This document shows, one piece after another, positions 36,101 to 45,470 of a stretch of 64,000 nucleotides of DNA. Made by a program: the position numbers and the translations under genes. Under the pieces are notes generated by a model. It was given only the letters and a program-made list of their open reading frames with translations. It had not been told where the DNA came from and did not search any database. Position 1 is the stretch's first letter. Every line of letters begins with the position of its first letter. The stretch comes from Larimichthys crocea (taxonomy: Eukaryota > Chordata > Actinopteri > Sciaenidae), in NCBI RefSeq assembly GCF_000972845.2, contig NC_040018.1, positions 4,365,022-4,429,021 of the forward strand, written 5' to 3'.

Positions 36101-37852
36101 TTGGGGCTTGCTGAGTGGGAACCTGATACACAGGAGACAGAAGAGAGGACTTTAAATCATGCTGCACACCTGTTAAGACACTGACTACCAACCGGTGGAC
36201 TGGTAGCTGGAGAGGTGCCAGTCCACCTCCTGGGCACTGCCGAGGTGCCCTTGAGCAAGGCACCCCCCCCCAACTACTCCACCATCTCTCTCCACATTTG
36301 CATGTCGATGCCGTTGTACTGCATGTGTGTGTGTCCGGGTTAAAATGCATGTAAAATAAAAAAAAAAAATAGAGTGAAAAAATAATTTCTCCATTGAGGG
36401 ATTAATAAAGTATATCTTCTTCTTCTTCTTCTGATGGTTACTGTCTGCAAAGTAGATGATAAATCTTAAAACGCTGTACTATTCTGTGACTGGACACAGT
36501 TATAGTGAGGGAAATCATGGTTTATCATATACATAAAGAACATTTATCTTGTTCTGGCACTATCCAGTATGTTTGCATCTAATAGATTAATATTACTAAA
36601 TCGGAAGAGCTCAGTTTCAACGAAGGGGAATTCACAGAACTACTTTCAGAAAATGTGACAACTGTTTTTGGCATCGCTGGATGAGACTTACCTGTCTGCC
36701 TCTCATGTCATGTTTCCGAGCATTCCCTGGTCTTGTACTCTTCTGATTTTTGTATTTATTTGCTTGTGTTTTTGTTTTATTTTTTCTAAAAAAAAAAAAA
36801 CACTCAAGTTCACTGCGCTCTCAATTGTACATACACGTATAGACATACAGTTTAACAAGGAACATGACAGGTAGGTGCAGACATGAACATAAAACATAAA
36901 AAAGAACTATATACACATTTAAAAGGTATATATGCAATATGATTTTGCAGGTTACAGGTATAAAACTCATATTAGACCCCAAACGATGTATCCTTGGTAT
37001 TTTTCCGACAAACCTTGACCTTAGCAAGGCAAATAAATCTATGATTAATTTTTGCACGCTACAGTATAGCCAAATCATGGAAATCCACTTCTAAACCAAG
37101 TATCAGTGTCTGGCTTGCAGGATTATCAAACTCACCTTCACTTTAAAGGGTAAATGTCTGACTTTTGACAGTATGTGGAGATCTTTTATGGCTTGTTCCC
37201 CCCCCATATGTAAGGAAGATGACACATCATTCACATGTTACTGCCCTGTAATGTTTATCTCATCTAAGATGTGCCTTATTGTGATAGGTTAGTTTTGCAC
37301 CTGTATTATAATCTTGTTGTAGTGTGATTGTTTATTCTGAAAATTAATAAACACTTGTTTTTTTAAAAAAAAAAAGAGGTATATATGCATAAATACAGAT
37401 ATATATGGACATGTGTATCTATCTATAGACATTTGTAAACTGGGCAAACGACTGGTGCAGGTGGAGGAATGAATGTGGTTTCTACAAACGGTTGTGTTAC
37501 GTAAATATTAATTTTCCAGCTCGGATATAGTTCAGTTTGTTCGTTTGGTCTCAAGAATCGTGCAAAATAAAACCAGAAGCGATGAAACATGAGGTGACTG
37601 TTTGATTTGAATGGTTCACACCGAGCTAACCTTCAGTTAAAAAGCAGCATTTTATTGTTTTAAAGCTGCTTCAGATCTTTCTGGAGGATAACTCGTGAGT
37701 CAGACACGTGTAGGTGAATTTAAAACAAACCTGTCCATGTGTCTGTGTGTGTGCAGTGACGGCTTTAAGGTGAAGACTCACCTGTAAAATCTGATTTCTG
37801 AGCCCTTCACGAACTTGTTGTTGCAGCCTATTGCGGCGCAGATAACGGGCAT
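33184..37852 (-). CDS. arl14ep: THAP zinc finger / ARL14 effector protein C-terminal domain protein
   Basis: Five coding exons, in transcript order 37782-37852, 35927-36122, 35715-35843, 34856-34896 and 33184-33412, give 666 bases (221 residues). All junctions have GT/AG borders and keep phase. Residues 1 to about 85 form a complete THAP C2CH zinc finger: [36 protein letters not shown]. These are DNA-binding modules derived from P-element transposases. A basic linker (about 90-145) follows. The last 70 residues match the C-terminal domain of ARL14EP (Pfam ARF7EP_C): [38 protein letters not shown]. In mammals this protein links the GTPase ARL14 to myosin 1E and MHC-II vesicle traffic. Mammalian ARL14EP, as I recall it, has a different N-terminus and no THAP domain. 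The synteny fshb-arl14ep supports orthology of the C-terminal part. A nuclear or chromatin role is inferred from the THAP domain only. Confidence 0.85.
33420..34850 (-). other. Intron 4 of the THAP-ARL14EP gene
   Basis: The intron lies between exons 34856-34896 and 33184-33412. It contains a block near 33885-33900 (ACTGCGCCCCCCTATGG) of a kind often seen in fish repeats. I could not define an element's borders, and no other coding exon was found. Confidence 0.4.
36180..36435 (+). repeat. SINE-like teleost repeat in intron 1 of the THAP-ARL14EP gene
   Basis: The blocks 'GGTAGCTGGAGAGGTGCCAG', 'CTCCTGGGCACTGCCGAGGT' and 'GCCCTTGAGCAAGGCACC' belong to a widespread teleost repeat. It ends in AGGGATTAATAAAGTATATC followed by a (TTC)n tail at about 36416-36432. 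It lies antisense to the host gene, just upstream of exon 2. Confidence 0.75.
36924..37389 (+). mobile_element. 5'-truncated LINE insertion with target-site duplication
   Basis: A perfect 13-base direct repeat, AGGTATATATGCA, at 36924-36936 and 37377-37389 flanks about 440 bases. The insert ends in an AATAAA signal and an A-rich tail, the signature of target-primed reverse transcription. Weak translation similarity (a '[13 protein letters not shown]' stretch after a hydrophobic run) resembles the C-terminal end of an L1-type ORF2, so I infer an L1-like copy. A processed mRNA tail is the alternative. It sits antisense in intron 1 of the host gene. Confidence 0.7.
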
Positions 37853-38070
37853 GGTGTCCGCTGTGTCCGAGCTTCACAATAATGACGAAAACTGAGCTAA
37901 AAACAACGTGAATGAATAATAATAATTTAAAAAAAAAGAACAACAACAACAACAAACTCCTCCGGTGTGATTGTTTTCTTTCCGCTTCTTCTTCTTCTTC
38001 TTCTTCGGCGGAGGTAACTTCAACGTCCGGTTTCGCCTTGAACGAGTCCGCCCTCCAGCGGCGGCTCGGG
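37853..38070 (-). promoter_or_regulatory. arl14ep: Promoter/5' UTR of the THAP-ARL14EP gene
   Basis: Upstream of the ATG at 37852 the DNA becomes CpG-richer (37840-37870 and 38006-38070), consistent with a TATA-less promoter. It contains a (GAA/TTC)n run at about 37985-38006 and, further out, a (TC)n run at 38151-38188. The exact start site is not visible. The gene is head-to-head with nr1h3, whose GC-rich 5' region begins about 1.8 kb away. Confidence 0.4.
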
Positions 38071-38146
38071 TAAGCAGAAGAAGAAGAACTACAGGTGTGT
38101 CTGTGGATAACTGTGAGCTTTTGTGTGTGGATATAACTGTGAGCTT

Positions 38147-38150
<4 letters not shown>

Positions 38151-38188
<38 letters not shown>
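38151..38188. repeat. (TC)n microsatellite
   Basis: About 19 uninterrupted TC dinucleotides lie between the two divergent genes. The pyrimidine strand is the plus strand. Confidence 0.95.
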
Positions 38189-38191
<3 letters not shown>

Positions 38192-38402
38192 CACACACAC
38201 ACTAAGAATATAAATGATTACACTATATAAATGATGATGTAAACAACAGTAACATTTGTAGACAGTCAGACAACAGGTGCAAAGGATGCTGAAATAATAT
38301 ATTTTATACAGCAGGATGTTTATGTACATGAAGGTGCTGTGATGGAAATGTAAACAGTGAAAATGATAATTGCTAATTATATATTTTTATAATTAATACA
38401 AA

Positions 38403-38404
<2 letters not shown>

Positions 38405-38449
<45 letters not shown>

Positions 38450-38716
38450 GTATATTTTATATTTTTATAATTATAATTAAAGTAAACTAAACTAAACTAA
38501 ACTCCCTCTACCTGACTTTATTTGGGGATCTATAATAATGTGCAATATCTAGATGTAGCACCTTTTTCTTATTCTGCTTATTTATTTATTATCTGACTAA
38601 ATTAGCTGTTAGCTTTATTTATATAGCAGGCAGACAGGCACGCACAAGATACAAAACAGCAGAAGAACCAACAACATTTAAAAGACAATATAAAACAGTT
38701 AAAATTTTTTAAAAAA

Positions 38717-38790
<74 letters not shown>
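38405..38790. repeat. Cluster of (TA)n and (ATCT)n microsatellites
   Basis: A (TA)n run occupies about 38405-38446, and a (TATC)n tetranucleotide run of about 17-18 units occupies about 38719-38790. Short A-rich DNA lies between. The cluster directly precedes the 36-bp minisatellite. Confidence 0.9.
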
Positions 38791-38819
38791 ATAAAATATG
38801 GAAATATGAAGAACGGAAA

Positions 38820-39720
38820 AATAAGATAAAATAAAACAACACAAAACAAGATAAAATAAAATAAAATAAAGCTAAACTAAAACAAAACAAAACAAGATAA
38901 AATAAAGCTAAACTAAAACAAAACAAAACAAGATAAAATAAAGCTAAACTAAAACAAAACAAAACAAGATAAAATAAAGCTAAACTAAAACAAAACAAAA
39001 CAAGATAAAATAAAGCTAAACTAAAACAAAACAAAACAAGATAAAATAAAGCTAAACTAAAACAAAACAAAACAAGATAAAATAAAGCTAAACTAAAACA
39101 AAACAAAACAAGATAAAATAAAGCTAAACTAAAACTAAACAAAACAAGATAAAATAAAATAAAATAAAGCTAAACTAAAACAAAACAAAACAAGATAAAA
39201 TAAAGCTAAACTAAAACAAAACAAAACAAGATAAAATAAAGCTAAACTAAAACAAAACAAAACAAGATAAAATAAAGCTAAACTAAAACAAAACAAAACA
39301 AGATAAAATAAAGCTAAACTAAAACAAAACAAAACAAGATAAAATAAAGCTAAACTAAAACAAAACAAAACAAGATAAAATAAAGCTAAACTAAAACAAA
39401 ACAAAACAAGATAAAATAAAGCTAAACTAAAACAAAACAAAACAAGATAAAATAAAATAAAATAAAGCTAAACTAAAACAAAACAAAACAAGATAAAATA
39501 AAGCTAAACTAAAACAAAACAAAACAAGATAAAATAAAATAAAGCTAAACTAAAACTAAACAAAACAAGATACAATAAAATAAAATAAAGCTAAACTAAA
39601 ACTAAACAAAACAAGATAAAATAAAGCTAAACTAAAACTAAACAAAACAAGATACAATAAAATAAAATAAAAGATAAAATAAAATAAAAGATAAAATAAA
39701 ACAAAACAAAATAAATTTAA
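38820..39720. repeat. 36-bp minisatellite array
   Basis: Roughly 20 copies of a 36-base unit (AAAGCTAAACTAAAAC, then AAAACAAAACAAGATAAAAT) run from about 38865 to 39660. Degenerate ATAAA-rich edges lie on both sides. Internal units are nearly identical, and a few carry an extra AATAA insertion or an A-to-T change (CTAAAACTAAAC). Because 36 is a multiple of three, the minus strand stays open and would read a 12-residue hydrophobic repeat (FSLALFYLVLFC). I see no sign that it is translated. Confidence 0.95.
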
Positions 39721-39839
39721 ATAAAAAAATAATAAATTAATACAAAATGAAAAAAGACGACATCACATAAAGGTAAGTCTGTGTATAATGTGTTTTATTA
39801 AGTGATTTATAATCTGTAGTTTCTTCCTGACTTGACTTG

Positions 39840-40340
39840 CTGGGACTACACGCTCAGGCTGCCTGTCAGTCCAGACCCCGGGCAGTGACGCTCAACGAGC
39901 CGCAGCCTGCGAGCCACAGCCCGGGGCCGCACGAGTCACATGACACGAAACAACTACGCTGCGCTAGCAACGAGCTAACCATGCTAGCCTGTCAAACCCG
40001 CTGTCATTAGCCGCGGACGGACCGAGAGAGGCTGAACTAACCCCGACTCACAGGTGGCCGACAAACTCGTTAAGTCTCCGGCAAGTGAAACGTGTTTTTA
40101 TTAACCTTTTTGTCATTGCTTGTGGTGGAGTTAAGCTCGAGTTGAACTTGTTTTAAAGCGAGTTGCTTTCGTGTTGCGGGGGTGTCGAGGCTAACGACGC
40201 CGGCCTTGTTCGGATTGAATGTGAAGCTAATCTCACCCACACGTCCTCTCGTAACGCATCATCAACGACCTTTAACGGCCAGAGAGACACGTTACTAACG
40301 TCACCCTGCGCTCACTTAGCCGAACTTTAGGTAGTTAGGG
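39840..40340 (+). promoter_or_regulatory. nr1h3: GC-rich 5' region, probable nr1h3 promoter and first exon
   Basis: Composition changes sharply from the AT-rich minisatellite to a CpG-rich block (for example CCCCGGGCAGTGACGCTCAACG and CATTAGCCGCGGACGGACCG). It lies upstream of the nr1h3 5' UTR exon on the same strand. This is the most likely nr1h3 transcription start region. A definite first-exon donor could not be chosen among several weak GT sites. Confidence 0.5.
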
Positions 40341-40539
40341 AGTTAACCAACCGGGTTAACTAACTAACCAACTAACTTGGCTAATGTTAGCAGCGGCATA
40401 AACACACTGCTCCTTTCAGGTGTTTACATGACGCCATTGCGTAACGACGCTGATGGCAGGTATACCTGATGTCAGTTAGTGCCACTTGACTAGTTGCAAG
40501 TAACTCAGAGGCTGAATGCAAATGAGCTAATTGAGCTTA

Positions 40540-40601
40540 ACAAGGTGTGTGTGTGTGTGTGTGTGTAAACACAACACACACAGGTGGTTTCACTTCAGCC
40601 C

Positions 40602-40646
<45 letters not shown>
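40540..40646. repeat. Two (GT)n microsatellites
   Basis: GT runs occupy about 40542-40566 and 40615-40644. A short (TC)n stretch separates them and (GC)n follows. They lie in the probable nr1h3 first intron. Confidence 0.9.
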
Positions 40647-40652
<6 letters not shown>

Positions 40653-40724
40653 CTGTGCTTGACATCTGTTGCACCTGCTGACTTCCATCTTTATCATTGT
40701 TTTAATTGACCTCACTTAATTACC

Positions 40725-41410
40725 AGCTTTATTTATTTCTATAGCACCTTTCGTACAGAATTGTAGCCCAAAGTGCTTCACAGAGCAGAGTAAAAAACAG
40801 AAATAGACAAAAAAAAAAGGATAAAACTACAACAATGAAACAAATAAGAAGTAATATTAAGACCTATAGGGTAAAAAAAAAAAGGAGCAGAAGATAAGAC
40901 CTGTACAGTAAATAAGCACAGGGGCGCTGCCAGGAATTTTGGGCCCCATGACAAAAAAACAAAAAAAATCAAATTGGGCCCCCTCTGTGCAGCTGTTGTC
41001 ATCACATCTCTAGGACCTAACTATCCCATCAAAAGCTTTACATTACTCTAATTAAACGCTTGCAACTGTTTTGCGTCTTGTAGTTCAATACTAGTGCTAG
41101 CACAATATTTACTGCTGGTCATTTGTACATGCATGCAGGTCTGCATACAGTATGCAGCGCAGTTCACTATTTGATGCAAGAGTAAAAGCCACAGTAATTT
41201 TTTATTTAACTTTTACTGCCTAAAACACGTATTTATTATATTTTATATTGGTGTTTACCTATTTCTTTTTTTGGGCCCCCTGTCAGTCGTGGGCCCTTTT
41301 GAATTGTCCTAACTTTCCCCCCTATACGGTTCCCGTGAATAAGCACCAGAGATAAAAGTAACAGCGAGTGATCAGGACATAAAAACTCAGAAGTTGAATG
41401 GCCTAGGACC
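40725..41410 (+). repeat. Teleost interspersed repeat interrupted by a hAT element
   Basis: The left part starts with 'TTTATTTCTATAGCACCTTT' and 'CAAAGTGCTTCACAGAGCAG', a block common in fish repeats. It resumes after 41345 ('GTGATCAGGACATAAAAACT', 'TGAATGGCCTAGGACCAGCT'). The hAT-type insertion at 40919-41337 splits it. Confidence 0.5.
40919..41337. mobile_element. Non-autonomous hAT-type element with 8-bp target duplication
   Basis: The 419-base insert starts CAGGGGCGCTGCCAGG and ends CGGTTCCCGTG. It is flanked on both sides by the exact 8-base repeat AATAAGCA (40911-40918 and 41338-41345). The ends CAGGGGCGC and, inverted, CACGGGAAC form short imperfect terminal repeats. An 8-bp duplication with CA(G/C)GG ends is the hAT signature. 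There is no transposase frame. Confidence 0.8.
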
Positions 41411-42956
41411 AGCTCCACCCTGAGCAGTGAGAAGAAGTGAAAACATCTGGGTGGGTCTAGATGCACTTCTTCTTCTTCATCATCATCAGTGTGTCGGGGG
41501 GGTTAGCCTGAGACTCCCTAAAAAAAAAAAAAGCACTGACTCTTTGCTTTCACACCACGTTGTTGCTGAGTGTGGTAGTTCGGTGGAGACGGTTAACATC
41601 CGTTGGTACTCTGAGACTTTGAGAAAGGAAGGTTTCCCACTCGCGTGTCCTGCTGACTGGATCTCTACGCCGATGTTTGGTTTCTAGGCGTGCATGAAAG
41701 ACAGCTTTCTCACAGTGGCTCTGTAGGTCACCAACAGCAACGCTGACAGCGACTTTTTCCAGGCTTTGTTAATGTCATAAGACAGGTTGGGTTTATTATT
41801 GATCAAGTCGTTGTTTAGTCAGTAATACAGGGATTATAGATTCCTAACATGTATGTTTTTTGTCCAACCAGTAGTCCAAAACCTGACTGTGTTTGGTTAA
41901 CACTCTTAGAGGACAAAGAAAACCAGCAACTGTCATTTGAAAAGCTGGAATTGACACCTTAGTTTTTTTTTGTTTTTTTTTTTGTTTTGTACCTGACAAA
42001 ACAAGTAACCGACTATCTGTCTAACCAGTTGCTGATTCATTTGCCAGTAACCGAGCAACTGTGCCAACAAAATAATCTCAAGACGGTCTGCTAAAATATG
42101 CTTCAAAGTGATGTTATGTTTACTTTTGTGGTAATCTGTGGAGTAACTGGTAAAATGTATATGTTCACTAACTCTTCAGCCAGTGAACAGAATTTCAAGT
42201 CACTTATTTAGACCTGCTTGTCTAATTTTGGGTGTCAGCAAAATGTTGTCTAGTTGGACTATAAAGTAGTTTAGTTGACATGTGTAAGATTTAAGCTGGT
42301 CCTGTGTCTTAAGTTTGAAGCCGAGCTATGATGTTGACTTGTGAGTTATGATTAGCCATACAAAGTTAAAATGCCTAAGCGGCCGTTTAGGTTTTATTCA
42401 GTGCTTTATTGATTTTTGTTGGCATTTAATTTCCAGGAGTGTATGAAAACATGCACATGGACAAAGGTGGCTGGCTGATAACATGCAGGGGACATTGGAC
42501 TTGGAACACATCGGGGTGGGGATGACTCAGGCAGAGTGGAAATGTTTTACAACCAAAGAATGTGAATTCACCCAATAAAAGCTGAAACCTTTTGATTACC
42601 GGGCTCGTCAGAACTCGTTCTAAGTCAAAAAGCTCCAAGTTTTGTTGATGACATTTGATTTATTGATTTGTAGTTTTCTCTAAATGAGTGTTAGACTTGT
42701 TCTGAATCTCAGTACTCAGATTAGTCCTTCTTTACTTTCAAACTAGGCGTAGATAGGTATGATACTGTTTGTTTGCGTGGCAACATTTGGATCTCACGCA
42801 GTGAACGGTGACACTAGTCGATGAAAGAACTGGATCATCCTGAGGTGACTGTGTTTGATTAAAGTCTCAAAGAGGGAAAAGACTGGAGCTCCACAGTCGT
42901 CTAGGGATTTAAGAGCCATGCACATGAACAATAGTAACCTCTTGCATTCCCTCTTT

Positions 42957-43018
42957 CACCCTCCCTCCCTCCCTCCCTCTCTCTCTCTCTACCTCCCTCC
43001 CTCTCTCTCTCTCTCTCT
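42957..43018. repeat. Pyrimidine-rich (CCCT/CT)n tract before the nr1h3 5' UTR exon
   Basis: CCCT repeats followed by CT repeats on the plus strand end about 35 bases before the 3' splice site at 43053. They may lengthen the polypyrimidine tract of that intron. Confidence 0.8.
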
Positions 43019-43053
43019 GTGTTTTCCCTCCTATCTCCCATTGGGTATTGTAG

Positions 43054-43255
43054 AAAGGGACTTCTTTCCTACTCACTCTCTTCAAGATATTGAGTCATTA
43101 GACTTCCGCCCAGTAAGCCACCGGGGTTTTGGCATCCTCAAGGCTCCTCCAGGCAGACAAGCGAGTCCTCCATCAGCGCCGAGATATCGACAGACTCCGT
43201 TCGTGGACTCACATGACGAGATGGATAGGCGATAAATAAGACATCAGCTTCAGAG
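43054..43255 (+). other. nr1h3: Probable nr1h3 5' UTR exon
   Basis: A strong acceptor (long pyrimidine tract, then TATTGTAG|AAAG) and a perfect donor (CAGAG|GTAAGG) bound 202 bases. No long frame continues into the next exon. It holds short ATG-stop frames, for example at 43213-43239, so it is read as noncoding leader spliced to the exon that carries the nr1h3 start codon. Similarity to a known leader was not tested. Confidence 0.55.
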
Positions 43256-45407
43256 GTAAGGTCAGTCCGACACTGCACAGCCTGCCACAGAGCCACTGGG
43301 GCAGGTTAATGTGGGTTAAACAGGGCTTTGTATTAAAACGTTGTCAATTGGTGATACTCAGAGTGACTGTCAGCGGAAATGTTTAAGTTGTTTAGCAGAG
43401 AAATATTGTCTATTATTGAGTTATTATTGTGATATTGTGATATTGTGATATTTTTTGTGACGTTGCTGCTTCATGCTGACACGGATATTTTAAAGGCCAT
43501 CTTAGTCACTGTCACACTTTGCCTCCCTTCAGTGTGATATTAGCCAACATGAACAGTCACAGCTCACATTATTATAAAGTCACCTTCTCGCACCAAAAGG
43601 TGTTGCCTTAATTCTTCCCTCCTGTGTGAAAGCTTTTATTTTGGACAGCTGCAACAAAAACAACTTTACTGCTCTACTATGGTATTTAGAAGCTCATCAA
43701 ATTACTTCCATCTCCACTATAATGGCCCTTTTGATGTGTTCTGTTGTTTTTTGGTTTTCCCCTTCATCTTCTGGGGAACATAACACGACTAGAGTGATTC
43801 ACTTTGAGACAGTGTTTTGTTCTTTTGTTCTTCTTTGTCTGTCTAGTGTTGAAGTTACTAACCTTTTATTATTTTGTTGTGAGTTTCATGGGTAACTTCT
43901 AATAATGTTGTATTGAAGGGCCCGACAGTTGAAATGTAGAAATGACTACCATGCTGGTAGTTTGCAGTGTAATTGTATCTCATATTTTATTGACCAGAAA
44001 GTGACATCACAGACAGGTTACATAATACAAACTTTGTTGTTTTTTTTTCACATGCACACAATTAATGGGACACATCAGCTTTACTTATTAGTTATATAGG
44101 CAGTTAGATTATTGGTGAAACCCCACTGGGCAACATCTTCGTCACATCGGTTCACCAGGCCACAAACCTCACCAAGAGCGTCTCTAAAGCTGGGCCTGAC
44201 TTTAACTTGCTCAGATTTAGCAATTTTTCCTTTGTGTATGTGCATTTATCATGAATAAATATGCTATGTACTTAAATAGTTTCCCTTGACCTAATGGTTT
44301 TTGTTGAAAATCGCCTGGATTCTTTAGGCCGTTACTGCGTCTGATGTCCAGCCAGCGCCAGCTACTCGCAGCGTCCGTCAAAAGTTGTACAGCTGCGTAT
44401 TCTCGACTTCTGGGACACTTCTGAAACGGACCATGGTGCTTCTGGTGGAAACATTGAGTTGAACGGCCGAAAAGTAGTTTGGGCGGCCGCAGTGCACACT
44501 GAACGCATCGCATCCGTGCCCGTTGAAGTTTAGTATTTAAAGAATTTACTAGAATTTATGTATTTATATCAAGTAGGTTGGTATATGATTTTTGCATCGG
44601 TGTGATTAAGTACCTTTTTTTTTTGTTGTTTTTTTTAGTATTTATTTAACTTTTAATTCACAGTCCCACCTGGTTACTGAATCCACCCCAAGTCTATTAA
44701 AGATGATTATCAGAAACATCCCTGAGTTTAATGCAACATTTCCACAGCACCAACAGCTACAGCCTCTGAAATGACCATCAAGTGGAATCAGCACCTGTAA
44801 AACAGCAGGACTGCATTAGTTTTATTTACCTGATAAACTTGGCAGTTGTTATAACAGAGTCAAAGTCACAGAGTGGCTAAACCTATTGAATGTTTTCTGT
44901 TTCTGTTATAACAGATTACAAAATCTATATTTTTAAACCAGGGTTTCCTTTTCTTCAGGCTGGTTAAGAATAGCTCAACATCATGCCTGCGTATCCGCTG
45001 AATCAGCTTCCTGAAATGCATCCATACATGGCACATGACAAACTCTCGTTTCTGCTTTTACAGCCCGTCGGCTTTCCTGTACGCTCGTCGTTCGAGGCAC
45101 ATATTTGAGTCCATTCCAGCACTTGTCAAAATTTGGATCTTTCTAAGAAGTGAATTATGCTGTGTAAGATCGTGATCGCCCTGCCATTGATGTAATTTAA
45201 CCACATCCCTGTTTTGAATGTGTACACACCCTGCAAAGAGTTGATATACACAAACAGTGTCAGCAGCTTTCAGCAGAAATGTTTGCTGCAGGGAATTTCC
45301 TTTTTGCTTCAGAGCTATGCCTTGATTTGGTGTATAATAAAACATATAGCCTTTGCCTTGGTTTGCTTTATATTTGCCGTCATATGACTGTTATTTTTGT
45401 CACACAG

Positions 45408-45447
45408 GTAGGCGTTGATTTCGTTATGACAAGCTGCTGTGCAGAAG
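45408..45447 (+). other. nr1h3: 5' UTR part of the nr1h3 start exon
   Basis: The exon opens after TTTTTGTCACACAG at 45407. Forty bases of leader precede the start codon at 45448, and this leader contains an upstream ATG at 45426. Confidence 0.7.
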
Positions 45448-45470
45448 ATGTCCACGCTGTCTGTGACTGA
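45426..45470 (+). CDS. Short upstream ORF overlapping the nr1h3 start codon
   Basis: ATG at 45426 opens a 14-codon frame ending in TGA at 45468-45470. It lies in the +2 frame relative to nr1h3 and runs past the nr1h3 start codon at 45448. Ribosomes starting here would miss the main start, so it could lower nr1h3 translation. Its ATG context (TTCGTTATGA) is weak, so leaky scanning is likely. Only the frame is seen; translation is inference. Confidence 0.4.
   Translation: MTSCCAEDVHAVCD

Noticed and set aside
33184..37852. The THAP exons as a remnant of a P-element-type transposase rather than part of a host gene
   Set aside because: No catalytic transposase segment or terminal repeats are present. 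The THAP exons splice in phase to the ARL14EP exons, and the zinc-binding residues are intact.
38780..39440. Long minus-strand frames reading hydrophobic 12-residue repeats, like a multi-pass membrane protein
   Set aside because: They are produced by the 36-bp minisatellite, whose unit length is a multiple of three. There is no non-repeat coding sequence, splice context or codon pattern supporting a gene.
42855..43235. A 126-codon plus-strand frame covering the nr1h3 leader exon
   Set aside because: Half of it lies in the pyrimidine tract before the acceptor at 43053, and it stops before the exon's donor. It cannot be joined to the receptor frame.
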